From positions 73,331 through 137,330 of the forward strand of contig JBMDXK010000041.1 of assembly GCA_048594375.1 (NCBI GenBank): DNA of 64,000 nucleotides, in the 5' to 3' direction. This DNA is from JBMDXK01 sp048594375. Lineage in GTDB: Bacteria > Pseudomonadota > Alphaproteobacteria > Rhizobiales > Methylopilaceae. The position numbers were made by a program, and so were the translations under genes. The notes beneath the pieces were generated by a model. It worked only from the letters and a program-made list of their open reading frames with translations, made no database searches and had not been told where the DNA came from. How positions within the stretch are numbered: the first letter of the stretch is position 1; each line of letters opens with the position of its first letter. Below, piece after piece: positions 8,026 to 16,350 of this stretch.

Positions 8026-9087
8026 TTATGTTGTCAGACGGCTGATAAGCTGGGCAGTATAATCCACAAGAGGAACAATCCGCGCATAATTAAGACGCGT
8101 AGGGCCAATGATTCCCAGTGCTCCAACGAGTTTCTGCTCGTTATTATGAAAAGGAGCAACAACCATTGACGAGCCGGACAAGGAAAACAATCTGTTCTCC
8201 GACCCAATATAGATCCGAACTCCTTCCGCCTGCTCTGAAACGCTCAGTAAATCAATCAGGTCTTTCTGGTTTTCCAGATCTTCCAGCAAATGCCGCACGC
8301 GCTCAAGATCATGCGCTTCGTTAAGGTTTCCAAGCAGATTGGCCTGCCCTCGCACAATAAGCTGGGGTTCAAAGCCTTCTTCCGCCAAAGCCCATGAAGC
8401 AAGACCATCCTCTACAAGGCGGGAAGCCAGAACATCCAGTTCCGCACGCGCCTGATCCCGGCTGTGGGCAATAACTGCGCGAGCCTCGCTTAACGTGCGA
8501 CCCCGCACATGCGCATTCAGATAATTTCCCGCCTCGATCAATGCCGAGGCCGGAAATCCGGCAGGCAAAGGAAAAACGCGGTTTTCGACCGAACCATCTT
8601 CGCCAACCAGAATAACCAGTGCGCGGCGGGGATCAAGAGCGAGAAATTCAATATGCTTCAGGCGCGAATCGTGTTTGGAAACCATTACAACGCCCGCACC
8701 TCGTGACAAATCCGAAAGCAAGGAAGACGCATCTTTCAAAATGCCTTCCAGATTCTTGTGCGCGGATGAAGCCACATGTTCCGCGATCAGCGATTGATCC
8801 GCCGCATTCAGGTCTTTGACCTCCATCAGGGCATCTACAAAAAAACGCAAGCCTTGTTCTGTCGGCTGACGCCCTGCGCTGCTATGGGGAGAACGGATCA
8901 GGCCGAGACTCTCCAGATCCGCCATGACATTGCGCACAGAAGCAGGAGAAAGCGCCATAGGCAGCATCCGCGAAATATTCCGCGAACCGGCGGGCTGTCC
9001 GGTCGTGAGATAGGTGTCAACAATCTGCCGGAATATCTCGCGGGAACGGGCGTTCAGAGACGGAAAACGGGATGAATGATCGGTCAT
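8026..9087 (-). CDS. hrcA: Heat-inducible transcription repressor HrcA
   Basis: HrcA represses chaperone genes by binding CIRCE elements and is kept active by GroEL. The 353-residue protein has the N-terminal winged-helix region (REIFRQIVDTYLTTGQPAGSR, then LSPASVRNVMADLESLGLI and SSAGRQPTEQGLRFFVD), followed by the GAF-like dimerisation part ending GPTRLNYARIVPLVDYTAQL. The gene stands alone: grpE or dnaK, its frequent partners, are not in the window. I saw no CIRCE inverted repeat beside it. A terminator separates it from the peroxiredoxin gene upstream. Confidence 0.95.
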   Translation of the reverse strand: MTDHSSRFPSLNARSREIFRQIVDTYLTTGQPAGSRNISRMLPMALSPASVRNVMADLESLGLIRSPHSSAGRQPTEQGLRFFVDALMEVKDLNAADQSLIAEHVASSAHKNLEGILKDASSLLSDLSRGAGVVMVSKHDSRLKHIEFLALDPRRALVILVGEDGSVENRVFPLPAGFPASALIEAGNYLNAHVRGRTLSEARAVIAHSRDQARAELDVLASRLVEDGLASWALAEEGFEPQLIVRGQANLLGNLNEAHDLERVRHLLEDLENQKDLIDLLSVSEQAEGVRIYIGSENRLFSLSGSSMVVAPFHNNEQKLVGALGIIGPTRLNYARIVPLVDYTAQLISRLTT

Positions 9088-9098
9088 GGCTGCTCAGT

Positions 9099-9131
9099 GC
9101 AAAAACAAAGAGCTGACAGCATGCTGTCAGC
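9099..9131 (-). terminator. Rho-independent terminator after the peroxiredoxin gene
   Basis: A perfect 20-base palindrome (GCTGACAGCA and its complement) starts ten bases after the stop at 9141. On the minus strand it is followed by TCTTTGTTTTTG. It lies between the peroxiredoxin gene and hrcA. Confidence 0.75.
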
Positions 9132-9140
9132 CCTGCGGTG

Positions 9141-9638
9141 TTAGCCTTGGTTCAAATGCGCCAGCAGGCTTTCAGCACTGGAAACATCTGCGGTTGATGC
9201 TTTTTCTTCCACTGCCAAATAAGACACAACACCATTATCGACCACCATCGCATACCGCTGGGAGCGCTGGCCAAGCCCGTTGCCCGACGCATCCAGTATC
9301 AAATCCAGTGCGCGTGCCAGATCACCGTTACCATCGGAAAGGAACGTAATCCCATCGGTGACACCACTGGCTTCACGCCATACCCGCATGACAAAGGGAT
9401 CATTGACTGCGGTGACCGCAATCGCATCAATGCCTTGCGCCTTGATAGCTGCGGCATGTTCGATATACCCTGGCAAATGGTTGATATGGCAGGTAGGGGT
9501 AAAAGCACCCGGTACGGCAAACAGAACAATTTTGCGGCCTGCGAAAAAATCAGTGGTGGTTACAGGTTCAGGGGAGCCATCCGCGCCAATCTTGCGCAAA
9601 GTCACTTCCGGAAGAGGGCTGCCTACAGATATTGTCAT
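9141..9638 (-). CDS. Peroxiredoxin of the Prx5 type
   Basis: This thiol peroxidase reduces hydrogen and alkyl peroxides, probably with glutathione or glutaredoxin as reductant. The 165-residue protein has the family motif VPGAFTPTC with the peroxidatic Cys50, then HLPGYIEHA and AVTAVNDPFVMRVW. The usual Ser after the cysteine is replaced by His (TCHINH), a minor departure. No resolving cysteine is seen. A clear terminator follows, so it is probably a single-gene unit or the end of a unit with the DsbD-like gene 32 bases upstream. Confidence 0.93.
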   Translation of the reverse strand: MTISVGSPLPEVTLRKIGADGSPEPVTTTDFFAGRKIVLFAVPGAFTPTCHINHLPGYIEHAAAIKAQGIDAIAVTAVNDPFVMRVWREASGVTDGITFLSDGNGDLARALDLILDASGNGLGQRSQRYAMVVDNGVVSYLAVEEKASTADVSSAESLLAHLNQG

Positions 9639-9670
9639 TTTAAAATCCTAACATTGAAGTATGCCACAGC

Positions 9671-10525
9671 TTATGGAAACAACTCAGACACTTCAAGGGT
9701 TCCGTGGTGCGAATGCAGTGTTATGCTGCTGTTGCGCAAAGCTTCTTTGGAGGGGGGGGATAAAACCCGTGCATAAAAACGGGTGGGTTGATTTTCTTCT
9801 GCCTTCAAAATCGAAAAATGCTGGCCGGAATCATGCAGAAAAATATTTTCTATGGAGAGGGAAGAAGCGGAGGAAACATCCAGCAGCAATGCGGGTTGGC
9901 CTTGCCGCTCACCCAACGTAACCGACAACGGATAAAGAGACTGCACCTGCGCCAACGAGATAGCTCGTGGCAGACGTTTGAGCGCACCGCTGACCAGAAT
10001 AGCCTCAAAAGAAGAGGGTTGCTCTATAAGCTTTTGCGTAGGAAAATGAGCCGATAGCGGCACGCATTGCAGATTGCACACCGCATAATCCATCTGCAAT
10101 TGCAAGGATATATTCTGGTCAGGATCACGGGGATAAACCAGAACCGGCAAGATTACATAATCCTTGTAGCCATAAAAAACGTGTCCGCCCTTGTTAAAGT
10201 ACTGAGGAGCAGGCCAATGCACCACAACATTGGCCACGTTATCCGATCCGCTCCAGTCAAAACGCGCCGGATATCCCCCTTCACCCGCGGTTTTCCAATA
10301 GGTTACCCAGTCTTTCTCCAAACGGATTTCCAGCCCAATAGCATAAGGCGCACCGTTTTTATGCGGTTGATAGCCGCCGCCAAGCAGTTTTACGCTGGCA
10401 TGTGCCGAGGAATGAGAAGGTGATGCCTGTACAAAGAACACACTGGAAATAAAAAACAATCCTGCGAAAAACAACGCAGAAAGCCCTTTAAAAAACCAAT
10501 GGCAGCTACAATTTAATAACAACAT
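9671..10525 (-). CDS. Exported DsbD N-terminal-domain-like protein
   Basis: The 284-residue protein begins with a hydrophobic signal segment (FFKGLSALFFAGLFFISSVFF, ending near VQA) and matches the periplasmic N-terminal domain of the thiol:disulfide reductase DsbD. A Cys pair sits in YAVCNLQCVP, and typical phrases are WVTYWKTAGEGGYPARFDW and GYKDYVILPV. The membrane and thioredoxin parts of DsbD are absent, so it would act as a stand-alone periplasmic thiol carrier or a divergent relative. ATG 10525 has AAGG seven bases upstream and is preferred to GTG 10531. The peroxiredoxin gene follows, suggesting a redox theme. Confidence 0.78.
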   Translation of the reverse strand: MLLLNCSCHWFFKGLSALFFAGLFFISSVFFVQASPSHSSAHASVKLLGGGYQPHKNGAPYAIGLEIRLEKDWVTYWKTAGEGGYPARFDWSGSDNVANVVVHWPAPQYFNKGGHVFYGYKDYVILPVLVYPRDPDQNISLQLQMDYAVCNLQCVPLSAHFPTQKLIEQPSSFEAILVSGALKRLPRAISLAQVQSLYPLSVTLGERQGQPALLLDVSSASSLSIENIFLHDSGQHFSILKAEENQPTRFYARVLSPPSKEALRNSSITLHSHHGTLEVSELFP

Positions 10526-10627
10526 AGACACACCTTATCCTTAAAAAGCATGAAGCTGCAAAAAAGGTTACCTTGCATCAATAATTAGACTTTAAAATTA
10601 CAAACAGTTGATTGGGGAGAGTAAAGC

Positions 10628-11245
10628 GTGCCAATAAAATCATTGGTTGAAAAAGAAAATTACAAGCGGCATGCAAACTCTTTGGAAGGCCAGATTCTGA
10701 TCGCCATGCCAAACATGAGCGATGAACGGTTTGCCCACTCCATTATTTATATATGCGCCCATTCAGAAGACGGTGCAATGGGGATTGTTCTCAACAAACC
10801 TGCCCCCAATATCCGCTTTGAAGATCTGCTGGTGCAGCTTGAAATTGTCGATGAAAGTGAAATTATCGACATTCATTCCCGCGAAATTCACGTTCTCAAA
10901 GGAGGGCCTATCGAACCCGGACGTGGTTTTGTATTGCATTCCAGCGATTTCATAATCAGCAATTCCAGTTTGCATATTGACAAGAATATCTATCTGACCG
11001 CCACAATGGACATTTTACGCGCCATCGCCCAAGGGAGAGGCCCCCGTCTGGCAACCTTCGCGTTGGGATATGCGGGCTGGCAGTCCGGACAGCTTGAAAG
11101 CGAAATTGCCAGCAACAGTTGGCTCAATTGCATGCCCGATCAGAGCTTGTTGTTCGATCATGATATGGATAGCAAATACAAGCGCGCTCTTGAATTGCTC
11201 GGCATTGATCCTGCCCGCCTGTCCGTAGAAGCCGGACACGCCTGA
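10628..11245 (+). CDS. yqgE: YqgE/AlgH family protein (UPF0301)
   Basis: A conserved family without an established biochemical function. The 205-residue product has the family hallmarks: GQILIAMPNMSDERFAHSII near the N-terminus, GAMGIVLNKP, GGPIEPGRGFVLH and ALGYAGWQSGQLESEI. It starts with GTG at 10628, preceded by GGGGAG eight bases upstream. It is transcribed away from the DsbD-like gene and ends before a strong hairpin. The family assignment is secure; the role is not. Confidence 0.92.
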   Translation: MPIKSLVEKENYKRHANSLEGQILIAMPNMSDERFAHSIIYICAHSEDGAMGIVLNKPAPNIRFEDLLVQLEIVDESEIIDIHSREIHVLKGGPIEPGRGFVLHSSDFIISNSSLHIDKNIYLTATMDILRAIAQGRGPRLATFALGYAGWQSGQLESEIASNSWLNCMPDQSLLFDHDMDSKYKRALELLGIDPARLSVEAGHA

Positions 11246-11255
11246 GGTGAGCTTT

Positions 11256-11289
11256 GGGATGCCCCTGCAAACATCAGGTTGGGCATCCC
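11256..11289 (+). terminator. Hairpin after yqgE, probable terminator
   Basis: GGGATGCCC and GGGCATCCC form a 9-bp stem, and inner CCTG and CAGG can extend it. It lies ten bases after the yqgE stop. Only CATAAAAG follows, so the U-tract is missing; the role as terminator is uncertain. Confidence 0.45.
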
Positions 11290-11482
11290 CATAAAAGGAT
11301 CATTTTCCCAAGCTCGCATCATGGTTAATCATTCTTAAAGTAAATATGCCGTAAATACTTACTATCAAGCATAGTTCGCATCAAAGATGCACACATCTTT
11401 TTTAAATTATGCGGTTGAGTAAAGACTTGTAGCGCACACAGTGCAGTGGATGCGCAAAAGGGTGGCTTGGGGATAGGTGACC

Positions 11483-12532
11483 ATGCACGCGGCAAACAAC
11501 ATCACACTCGTCCGGCTGGCGATGGTGGCTCTTATCATGATTTCGCAGCTTTGCTTCATCTTATGGGGGGAGGGAGCGGAACCACTCGAACCCGCTACAG
11601 GGCTGACTCTCTGGAAACATGCTTTTATACCGCTTTTCGGATTAAGCGGATATTGTGTTATGGCCAGTTGGGACAAAAATCCCGATGCCCTCCGCTACAG
11701 CATAGCCCGTGCTATCCGTATGATGCCGGCCATCTGGGCAGCACTTCTGCTGGCCATCGTTATGGGGATATTCCTGACGCAAGGCACCCTTAAGGAGTAT
11801 CTCCAGCCCGCAGCATTGCTCGGTTTTCTGGTGCGCGGGGGTGTGTTTATGGAGGGCAAGGTGACCTTGCCCAATGTTTTCGGTGAACCTGCACCCAACA
11901 ATCTGGTTTTTATGCCGTTGTGGACGCTGAAATATCTGGTGCTGTGCTATGGCGCTGTGCTGGTGATGGGGCTGTTGGGGCTCACACGCAAACACTGGCC
12001 TTATCTGGCCGGTCTGGCTGTTATCGTGGTGTTGATTCTGGCTGAAATGCTCAAGCCTGATCTGTACAATCCTGATTCCATTATTGCGCATGCGCTGCGC
12101 TTTTGTTCCAGCTTTTTCATCGGGATGGTGATCTGGCGTTATCGTCATGCGGAATTGTTCAATCCTTTCATTGTGGGCGGGGCAGCAATCCTGCTTGCGA
12201 TGGCTCTGGCTTTCGGCGGCCTTTCTCAGGAATTCTACGTGGTGCTGGAGGTTTATCTGGTGCTGTGGATTGCGCTGCGTCTGCCCGCCGTAACAGCACT
12301 GGCCGGCCTTCCTGATCTGACGCTTGGTCTGTGCCTGTATGGCTGGCCGGTGACGCAGGCCTTGCGCGTTGAACTGCCGGACTGGGGCTTTGGTGCGCTG
12401 GTGCTGCCTGTCTTTATCCTTTCCCTTATGCTCGCGCTTTTATCCTACGTTCTGATTGAAAAACCGGCACAAGCGTTCCAGCCTGTGATAACCAACCGCT
12501 TGAAACAGCGGCTGGGGTATGGCAGGAAATGA
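11483..12532 (+). CDS. Acyltransferase 3 family membrane protein
   Basis: The 349-residue product has about ten hydrophobic segments and fits the acyltransferase-3 (OafA/OPT-like) family, which O-acylates sugars or surface polymers. Typical features are NNITLVRLAMVALIM at the N-terminus (the family usually has LRxxA and an active His shortly after), LSGYCVMASWDKNP, ARAIRMMPAIW, and a LWTLKYL segment between membrane spans. The normally catalytic N-terminal His is not obvious here. ATG 11483 follows an AGGTG; GTG 11477 is the alternative. The substrate is unknown. The methyltransferase gene follows 32 bases downstream. Confidence 0.8.
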   Translation: MHAANNITLVRLAMVALIMISQLCFILWGEGAEPLEPATGLTLWKHAFIPLFGLSGYCVMASWDKNPDALRYSIARAIRMMPAIWAALLLAIVMGIFLTQGTLKEYLQPAALLGFLVRGGVFMEGKVTLPNVFGEPAPNNLVFMPLWTLKYLVLCYGAVLVMGLLGLTRKHWPYLAGLAVIVVLILAEMLKPDLYNPDSIIAHALRFCSSFFIGMVIWRYRHAELFNPFIVGGAAILLAMALAFGGLSQEFYVVLEVYLVLWIALRLPAVTALAGLPDLTLGLCLYGWPVTQALRVELPDWGFGALVLPVFILSLMLALLSYVLIEKPAQAFQPVITNRLKQRLGYGRK

Positions 12533-12564
12533 GGGATCGTTGATTTTATTCAGGATAACCCGCC

Positions 12565-13440
12565 ATGAGCGCCCCCTTGCTGTTTGATGGAAAACTGCTG
12601 CAAAGCCGTCAGGCGCGTGCGGCCAGACAACATGGAGCCGATACCGCGCTTATGCCGCATCTTGTACAGGAGATGGCTGATCGTCTGGGTGCAATTGTAC
12701 GGCCTTTTCCTGTGGGAGTAGATCTGGGAACACCTCTGAATGCTTTTGCGCCTTTGCTCAGAGCGCATCAGGGCAATGCTCTTACAATTGCGGCTGGTAC
12801 GGGCGGTGCGGGGAACGATACAGGCACCGCAATAACAATAGACATGGAAGCATTGCCTTTCGGGCGGGAAAGCGTTGATGTGGTTGTTTCCGGCATGGCC
12901 ATGCACACCGTGAATGATCTGCCCGGTACACTCAGCCAGATACGCGCCGCCTTGCGGCCTGACGGATTGTTTCTCGGCGTATGGCCGGGAGGCGATACCT
13001 TACAGGAGCTGCGGGAGGCTTTCAGTGCTGCGGAGCTGGCCGTCACCGGCGGTGTCACGCCGCGCGTGTTTCCCCGCATGGATGTGCGGGATGTGGGAAG
13101 CCTGATGCAGCGTGCCGGATTTGCGCTGCCCGTGGTGGATCGCGAAACCGTGACCGTGCGCTATAGCTCGCTGTTTGCACTGTTTCATGATCTGCGCATG
13201 GTCGGTGGCACCAACATCATGTATTCCCGCAGCCGTAAGCCGCTCAAACGCGCGGTATTGCAAAAGCTGCTGGAAATCTATCAGGCACGTTTTGCTGATT
13301 CTGATGGCAAACTGCGGGTAAGTGTAGAGATGATCTGGGCGCTCGGCTGGGCACCCCATACCAGCCAGCAACAGCCGCTCAAGCCCGGAAGTGCAAAAAT
13401 GCGGCTTGCCGATGCCCTGAAAACGGGTAGCGATGTATAG
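12565..13440 (+). CDS. SAM-dependent methyltransferase-fold protein, NDUFAF5/BioC-like
   Basis: The 291-residue protein belongs to an alphaproteobacterial group related to mitochondrial complex I assembly factor NDUFAF5. It starts LLFDGKLLQSRQARAAR; the SAM-fold motifs are VGVDLGTPLNA (loose motif I), IDMEALPFGRESVDVVVSGMA and LRPDGLFLGVWPGGDTLQELR. The C-terminal half ends WAPHTSQQQPLKPGSAKMRLADAL, characteristic of this group. NDUFAF5 hydroxylates an arginine of a complex I subunit, so either methylation or hydroxylation is conceivable. It ends ahead of a 12-bp hairpin. Confidence 0.85.
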   Translation: MSAPLLFDGKLLQSRQARAARQHGADTALMPHLVQEMADRLGAIVRPFPVGVDLGTPLNAFAPLLRAHQGNALTIAAGTGGAGNDTGTAITIDMEALPFGRESVDVVVSGMAMHTVNDLPGTLSQIRAALRPDGLFLGVWPGGDTLQELREAFSAAELAVTGGVTPRVFPRMDVRDVGSLMQRAGFALPVVDRETVTVRYSSLFALFHDLRMVGGTNIMYSRSRKPLKRAVLQKLLEIYQARFADSDGKLRVSVEMIWALGWAPHTSQQQPLKPGSAKMRLADALKTGSDV

Positions 13441-13490
13441 GGCTGATTCTGTTTAGACATGTTCTGGCGTTAAAAATATCATATATCCCA

Positions 13491-13520
13491 GCTCCTATAA
13501 AATGATCCTTTTATGGGAGC
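13491..13520 (+). terminator. Hairpin after the methyltransferase gene
   Basis: GCTCCTATAAAA and TTTTATGGGAGC pair over 12 bp with one T-G wobble and a 6-base loop. It sits 50 bases past the stop at 13440. No U-tract follows outside the stem. Confidence 0.45.
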
Positions 13521-13548
13521 AAACAGCCAGCGCAGCAAAAAATTTGCT

Positions 13549-13584
13549 CTAAAACAAAGACCCCTAGCGCGAAAAGCGACGCTA
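13549..13584 (-). terminator. Probable terminator of the DUF2865 gene
   Basis: On the minus strand TAGCGTCG and CGCGCTA pair around TTTT, overlapping the stop codon. GGGGTCTTTGTTTTAG follows. The stem has one unpaired base, so this is a moderate candidate. Confidence 0.4.
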
Positions 13585-14664
13585 TTCAGGGAAGAACGTA
13601 GGACCTACAGAGCGGATGTTGGGGGCTGGTTCTTCCACAGGTTCAGCTTCTGCGCCTTCCTGTACTTCCTCAATCACCACGTCTTCGGCGCTTTCCTGAG
13701 CAGCTTCACGCGAAGCGCGTGCGGCTTCTTCCGGCGTAGCGCTGCGCGCATCATTGGCCTTGGGTTGGGAAAGCTGACGGGCGCGTTTTTCATCCACCAC
13801 AATATCGCCTTTGCGCAAGGAGGCATCGTTCTCGCCGACCGCCTCTGCCCATGTCATGTTTTGCGGTTTACAGGAGCAATCCGCTACAAATTCTTTCTGG
13901 TAACGGAACGCGTTTGGCATATTGCTGTAAGGCTGGCCATGGGATGATGTGGCTTCCGCAATGCTGCCGCTGTTTGGAAAACTGAACAGTTCCGCATCGG
14001 CACCGGGGCAGGTGCGCTTGCACACGGATTCATCCGATGCTGCCCGCCCTTGCCCTGCGGAATAGCTGACAGGGAAGAAATAGCCATCGCATTTGCGCAC
14101 ACACACATTGCGCATACCCGACATGCGTGGGGTTTCCACTTCTGGCGGCGCTATCAATTGTTGCTGCTGCTGGCCGGGCGCGGGTTGGCCATCGCGTCTG
14201 CCGAACAACAGGCCAAACAAACCACCTTGCTGGGGTTGTTGCTGCGCGGCTCCGCATCTGTTTTGTGCCAGTGCGGCGAGAATTTGCTGGCGGCGCGCAT
14301 CCTGATTACCGCCGCTGCCACGGGCGCGCTGCAGCTGACCGATCAGCTGATCCATATTGCTTTCCATGCGGGCAATCCGGCGATCAAGGTCGCGGCATTG
14401 AGGTGGCTGTGGAGGGCCAAACAGCGATCTTCTGCCACAGCCCATGCCGCGCGCCATGCCAATGGTACGGTCGAGTTCATATTGCTGGCGCCCCAGAGCA
14501 TCTTCATAGCGGCGGATTTGTGCCGGTGACGCGGCACGCTGCTGGGTGGCTGCAAGCTGGGCTTCCAGACGCGCACAGACATTCGATTGCGCGAAAGCAG
14601 GCGTTGATGCCGGCAGTGCCAGAACAGATAAACCAAAAGCAAGCAGAGCAATCTTCAAGCGCAT
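13582..14664 (-). CDS. DUF2865 domain-containing exported protein
   Basis: The 360-residue protein has a signal peptide (MRLKIALLAFGLSVLALP, probable cleavage after AFA) and is secreted to the periplasm. A Gln/Arg-rich coiled-coil-like segment covers about residues 28-130. A Gln/Pro-rich low-complexity stretch follows, then the DUF2865 domain with conserved cysteines: MRNVCVRKCDGYFFPVSYS, ESVCKRTCPGADAELFSF and FVADCSCKPQNM. An acidic Ala/Glu-rich tail ends the protein. The function of the family is unknown. Its start overlaps the stop of a small upstream gene by one base (TGATG). ATG 14664 is preferred to TTG 14667. Confidence 0.88.
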   Translation of the reverse strand: MRLKIALLAFGLSVLALPASTPAFAQSNVCARLEAQLAATQQRAASPAQIRRYEDALGRQQYELDRTIGMARGMGCGRRSLFGPPQPPQCRDLDRRIARMESNMDQLIGQLQRARGSGGNQDARRQQILAALAQNRCGAAQQQPQQGGLFGLLFGRRDGQPAPGQQQQQLIAPPEVETPRMSGMRNVCVRKCDGYFFPVSYSAGQGRAASDESVCKRTCPGADAELFSFPNSGSIAEATSSHGQPYSNMPNAFRYQKEFVADCSCKPQNMTWAEAVGENDASLRKGDIVVDEKRARQLSQPKANDARSATPEEAARASREAAQESAEDVVIEEVQEGAEAEPVEEPAPNIRSVGPTFFPE

Positions 14665-14867
14665 CAACTGTATCCGCAGTTCGGGGGCATGGCCTCACGG
14701 GTATTCTTGACCCTCTTGCCCGAATCATCACAGCTCAACATAGCTGATTTTTCAATCACAAGCACAGAAAAAATCAGCATAAAACCCGCTGAAACATACA
14801 ATAGCTCTTTCAGCACCCCCAGCATACCGCAGAACAGTATTTTTTTGCTTGGCGTTCCCTGCGCCAT
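14664..14867 (-). CDS. Small membrane protein coupled to the DUF2865 gene
   Basis: This 67-residue reading frame is not a family I recognise. It has one hydrophobic segment of about 25 residues (around LKELLYVSAGFMLIFSVLVI) and a charged C-terminus ending PPNCGYS. Two things support it as real: AGGGA lies six bases before the ATG, and its stop codon overlaps the ATG of the next gene as TGATG, typical of coupled translation. It runs divergently from cysS across about 47 bases. It may be a membrane partner of the DUF2865 protein. Confidence 0.6.
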   Translation of the reverse strand: MAQGTPSKKILFCGMLGVLKELLYVSAGFMLIFSVLVIEKSAMLSCDDSGKRVKNTREAMPPNCGYS

Positions 14868-14914
14868 CCTTTATCCCTAAGGGCTGTTTATTCCACAATG
14901 AAAGCAGGACAGCC

Positions 14915-16336
14915 ATGGTCGCACCGGCTCTTTCCCTTTTTAACACGCGCACCAAAACAAAAGAAACGTTTGAGCCTTTCGATCCCAGCCATGTGCGCAT
15001 GTATGTGTGCGGCCCCACCGTGTATGACCGCGCCCATATTGGGAATGCGCGCCCGATTATTGTGTTTGACGTGCTGTTTCGTGTGCTGCGTTCTTTGTAT
15101 GGCGAAGCGCAGGTGACCTATGTGCGCAATATCACCGATGTGGATGACAAGATCAACGCCCGTGCCGCAGAGCGCGGCATCTCCATCCGCAATCTGACAG
15201 ACGAAACCACGCGGATTTTCCATCAGGATGTGGCAGAATTGGGTTGTCTTGCGCCCAGCGTGGAGCCGCGTGCCACCGAACACATTGCCGATATGCAGAT
15301 GATTATTGCCCGTCTGATTGAACGGAAAGTTGCCTATGTGGCCGAAGGGCATGTGCTGTTTAGCGTCAATGCCATGGATAAACTGCCCAACATGCCCCGT
15401 TACGGTTCGCTGGCGCGGCGTTCTCTTGATGATATGCTCGCCGGTGCGCGTGTGGAAGTGGCGCCTTATAAACAGGATGCGATGGATTTTGTGTTGTGGA
15501 AGCCTTCTGAAGATGCTTTGCCCGGTTGGGAGAGTCCATGGGGCAGGGGGCGTCCAGGCTGGCATATTGAATGCTCGGCTATGGCGTGGCGTCATCTTGT
15601 TGAGGCCTTCGATACACGGCTGCGCTGCGATGACGGGCGCAAAAACAGCTTTGATATTCATGGCGGGGGGATTGATCTGGTATTCCCGCACCATGAAAAC
15701 GAAATTGCGCAATCATGCTGTGCGTTTGATACGGATAGTATGGCCAATGTCTGGATGCACAACGGTTTCTTGCAGGTGGAAGGGCAGAAAATGTCCAAGT
15801 CTTTGGGCAATTTCATCACTATGGGCGATCTGTTCCAGACCAATGTGTTCGGTGGACGGGCATGGGCAGGTTCTATCCTGCGGCTTGCCATGCTGAAAAC
15901 CCACTACCGCCAACCCATTGATTTCACCATTAAGGCACTGGAAGAAGCCGAAAAAACACTGCTGCGCTGGGGACAGCATAGGGGGACTTCTGCATCCCCT
16001 AAAGCCGTGTTTCCTGCACAGGTTCTCGAAGCGCTGTGCGATGATCTCAACACGCCGAAGATGGTGGCCGCTCTGCATGAACTTGAAAACCACAAACGTT
16101 ATGATGAACTGGGAAATGCGCTGCAATTTTTAGGCTTTACGCAGCCTCTGCCGGTGCAGGAATCAGCCAGCGTCAGTGATGCGTTGCGTGCCGAAATCGA
16201 GCAGCTGATTGCGCAGAGACTTCAGGCGCGCGGCGAGAAAAACTGGGCGGAATCCGACCGCATTCGCGATGCACTGGCTGATAAAGGCGTCACCCTCAAA
16301 GACAACAAGGATGGCACCACAAGCTGGACTGTTTGA
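14915..16336 (+). CDS. cysS: Cysteine--tRNA ligase
   Basis: A class I aminoacyl-tRNA synthetase. The 473-residue product starts LSLFNTRTKTKETFEP, with the first zinc-ligand Cys in RMYVCGPTVYD, the HIGH motif as AHIGN, the zinc-site segment GWHIECSAMA and HHENEIAQSC, and the KMSKS motif in EGQKMSKSLGN. The C-terminal DALR-type region ends near RIRDALADKGVTLKD. ATG 14915 has AGGA six bases upstream; an in-frame TTG at 14849 would add 22 residues unlike any homologue. It converges on the SulP gene. Confidence 0.96.
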   Translation: MVAPALSLFNTRTKTKETFEPFDPSHVRMYVCGPTVYDRAHIGNARPIIVFDVLFRVLRSLYGEAQVTYVRNITDVDDKINARAAERGISIRNLTDETTRIFHQDVAELGCLAPSVEPRATEHIADMQMIIARLIERKVAYVAEGHVLFSVNAMDKLPNMPRYGSLARRSLDDMLAGARVEVAPYKQDAMDFVLWKPSEDALPGWESPWGRGRPGWHIECSAMAWRHLVEAFDTRLRCDDGRKNSFDIHGGGIDLVFPHHENEIAQSCCAFDTDSMANVWMHNGFLQVEGQKMSKSLGNFITMGDLFQTNVFGGRAWAGSILRLAMLKTHYRQPIDFTIKALEEAEKTLLRWGQHRGTSASPKAVFPAQVLEALCDDLNTPKMVAALHELENHKRYDELGNALQFLGFTQPLPVQESASVSDALRAEIEQLIAQRLQARGEKNWAESDRIRDALADKGVTLKDNKDGTTSWTV

Positions 16337-16350
16337 GAGAGCAACACGCT

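Noticed and set aside
8026..9140. CIRCE element near hrcA
   Set aside because: I found no GCACTC and GAGTGC inverted repeat with the right spacing around the gene.
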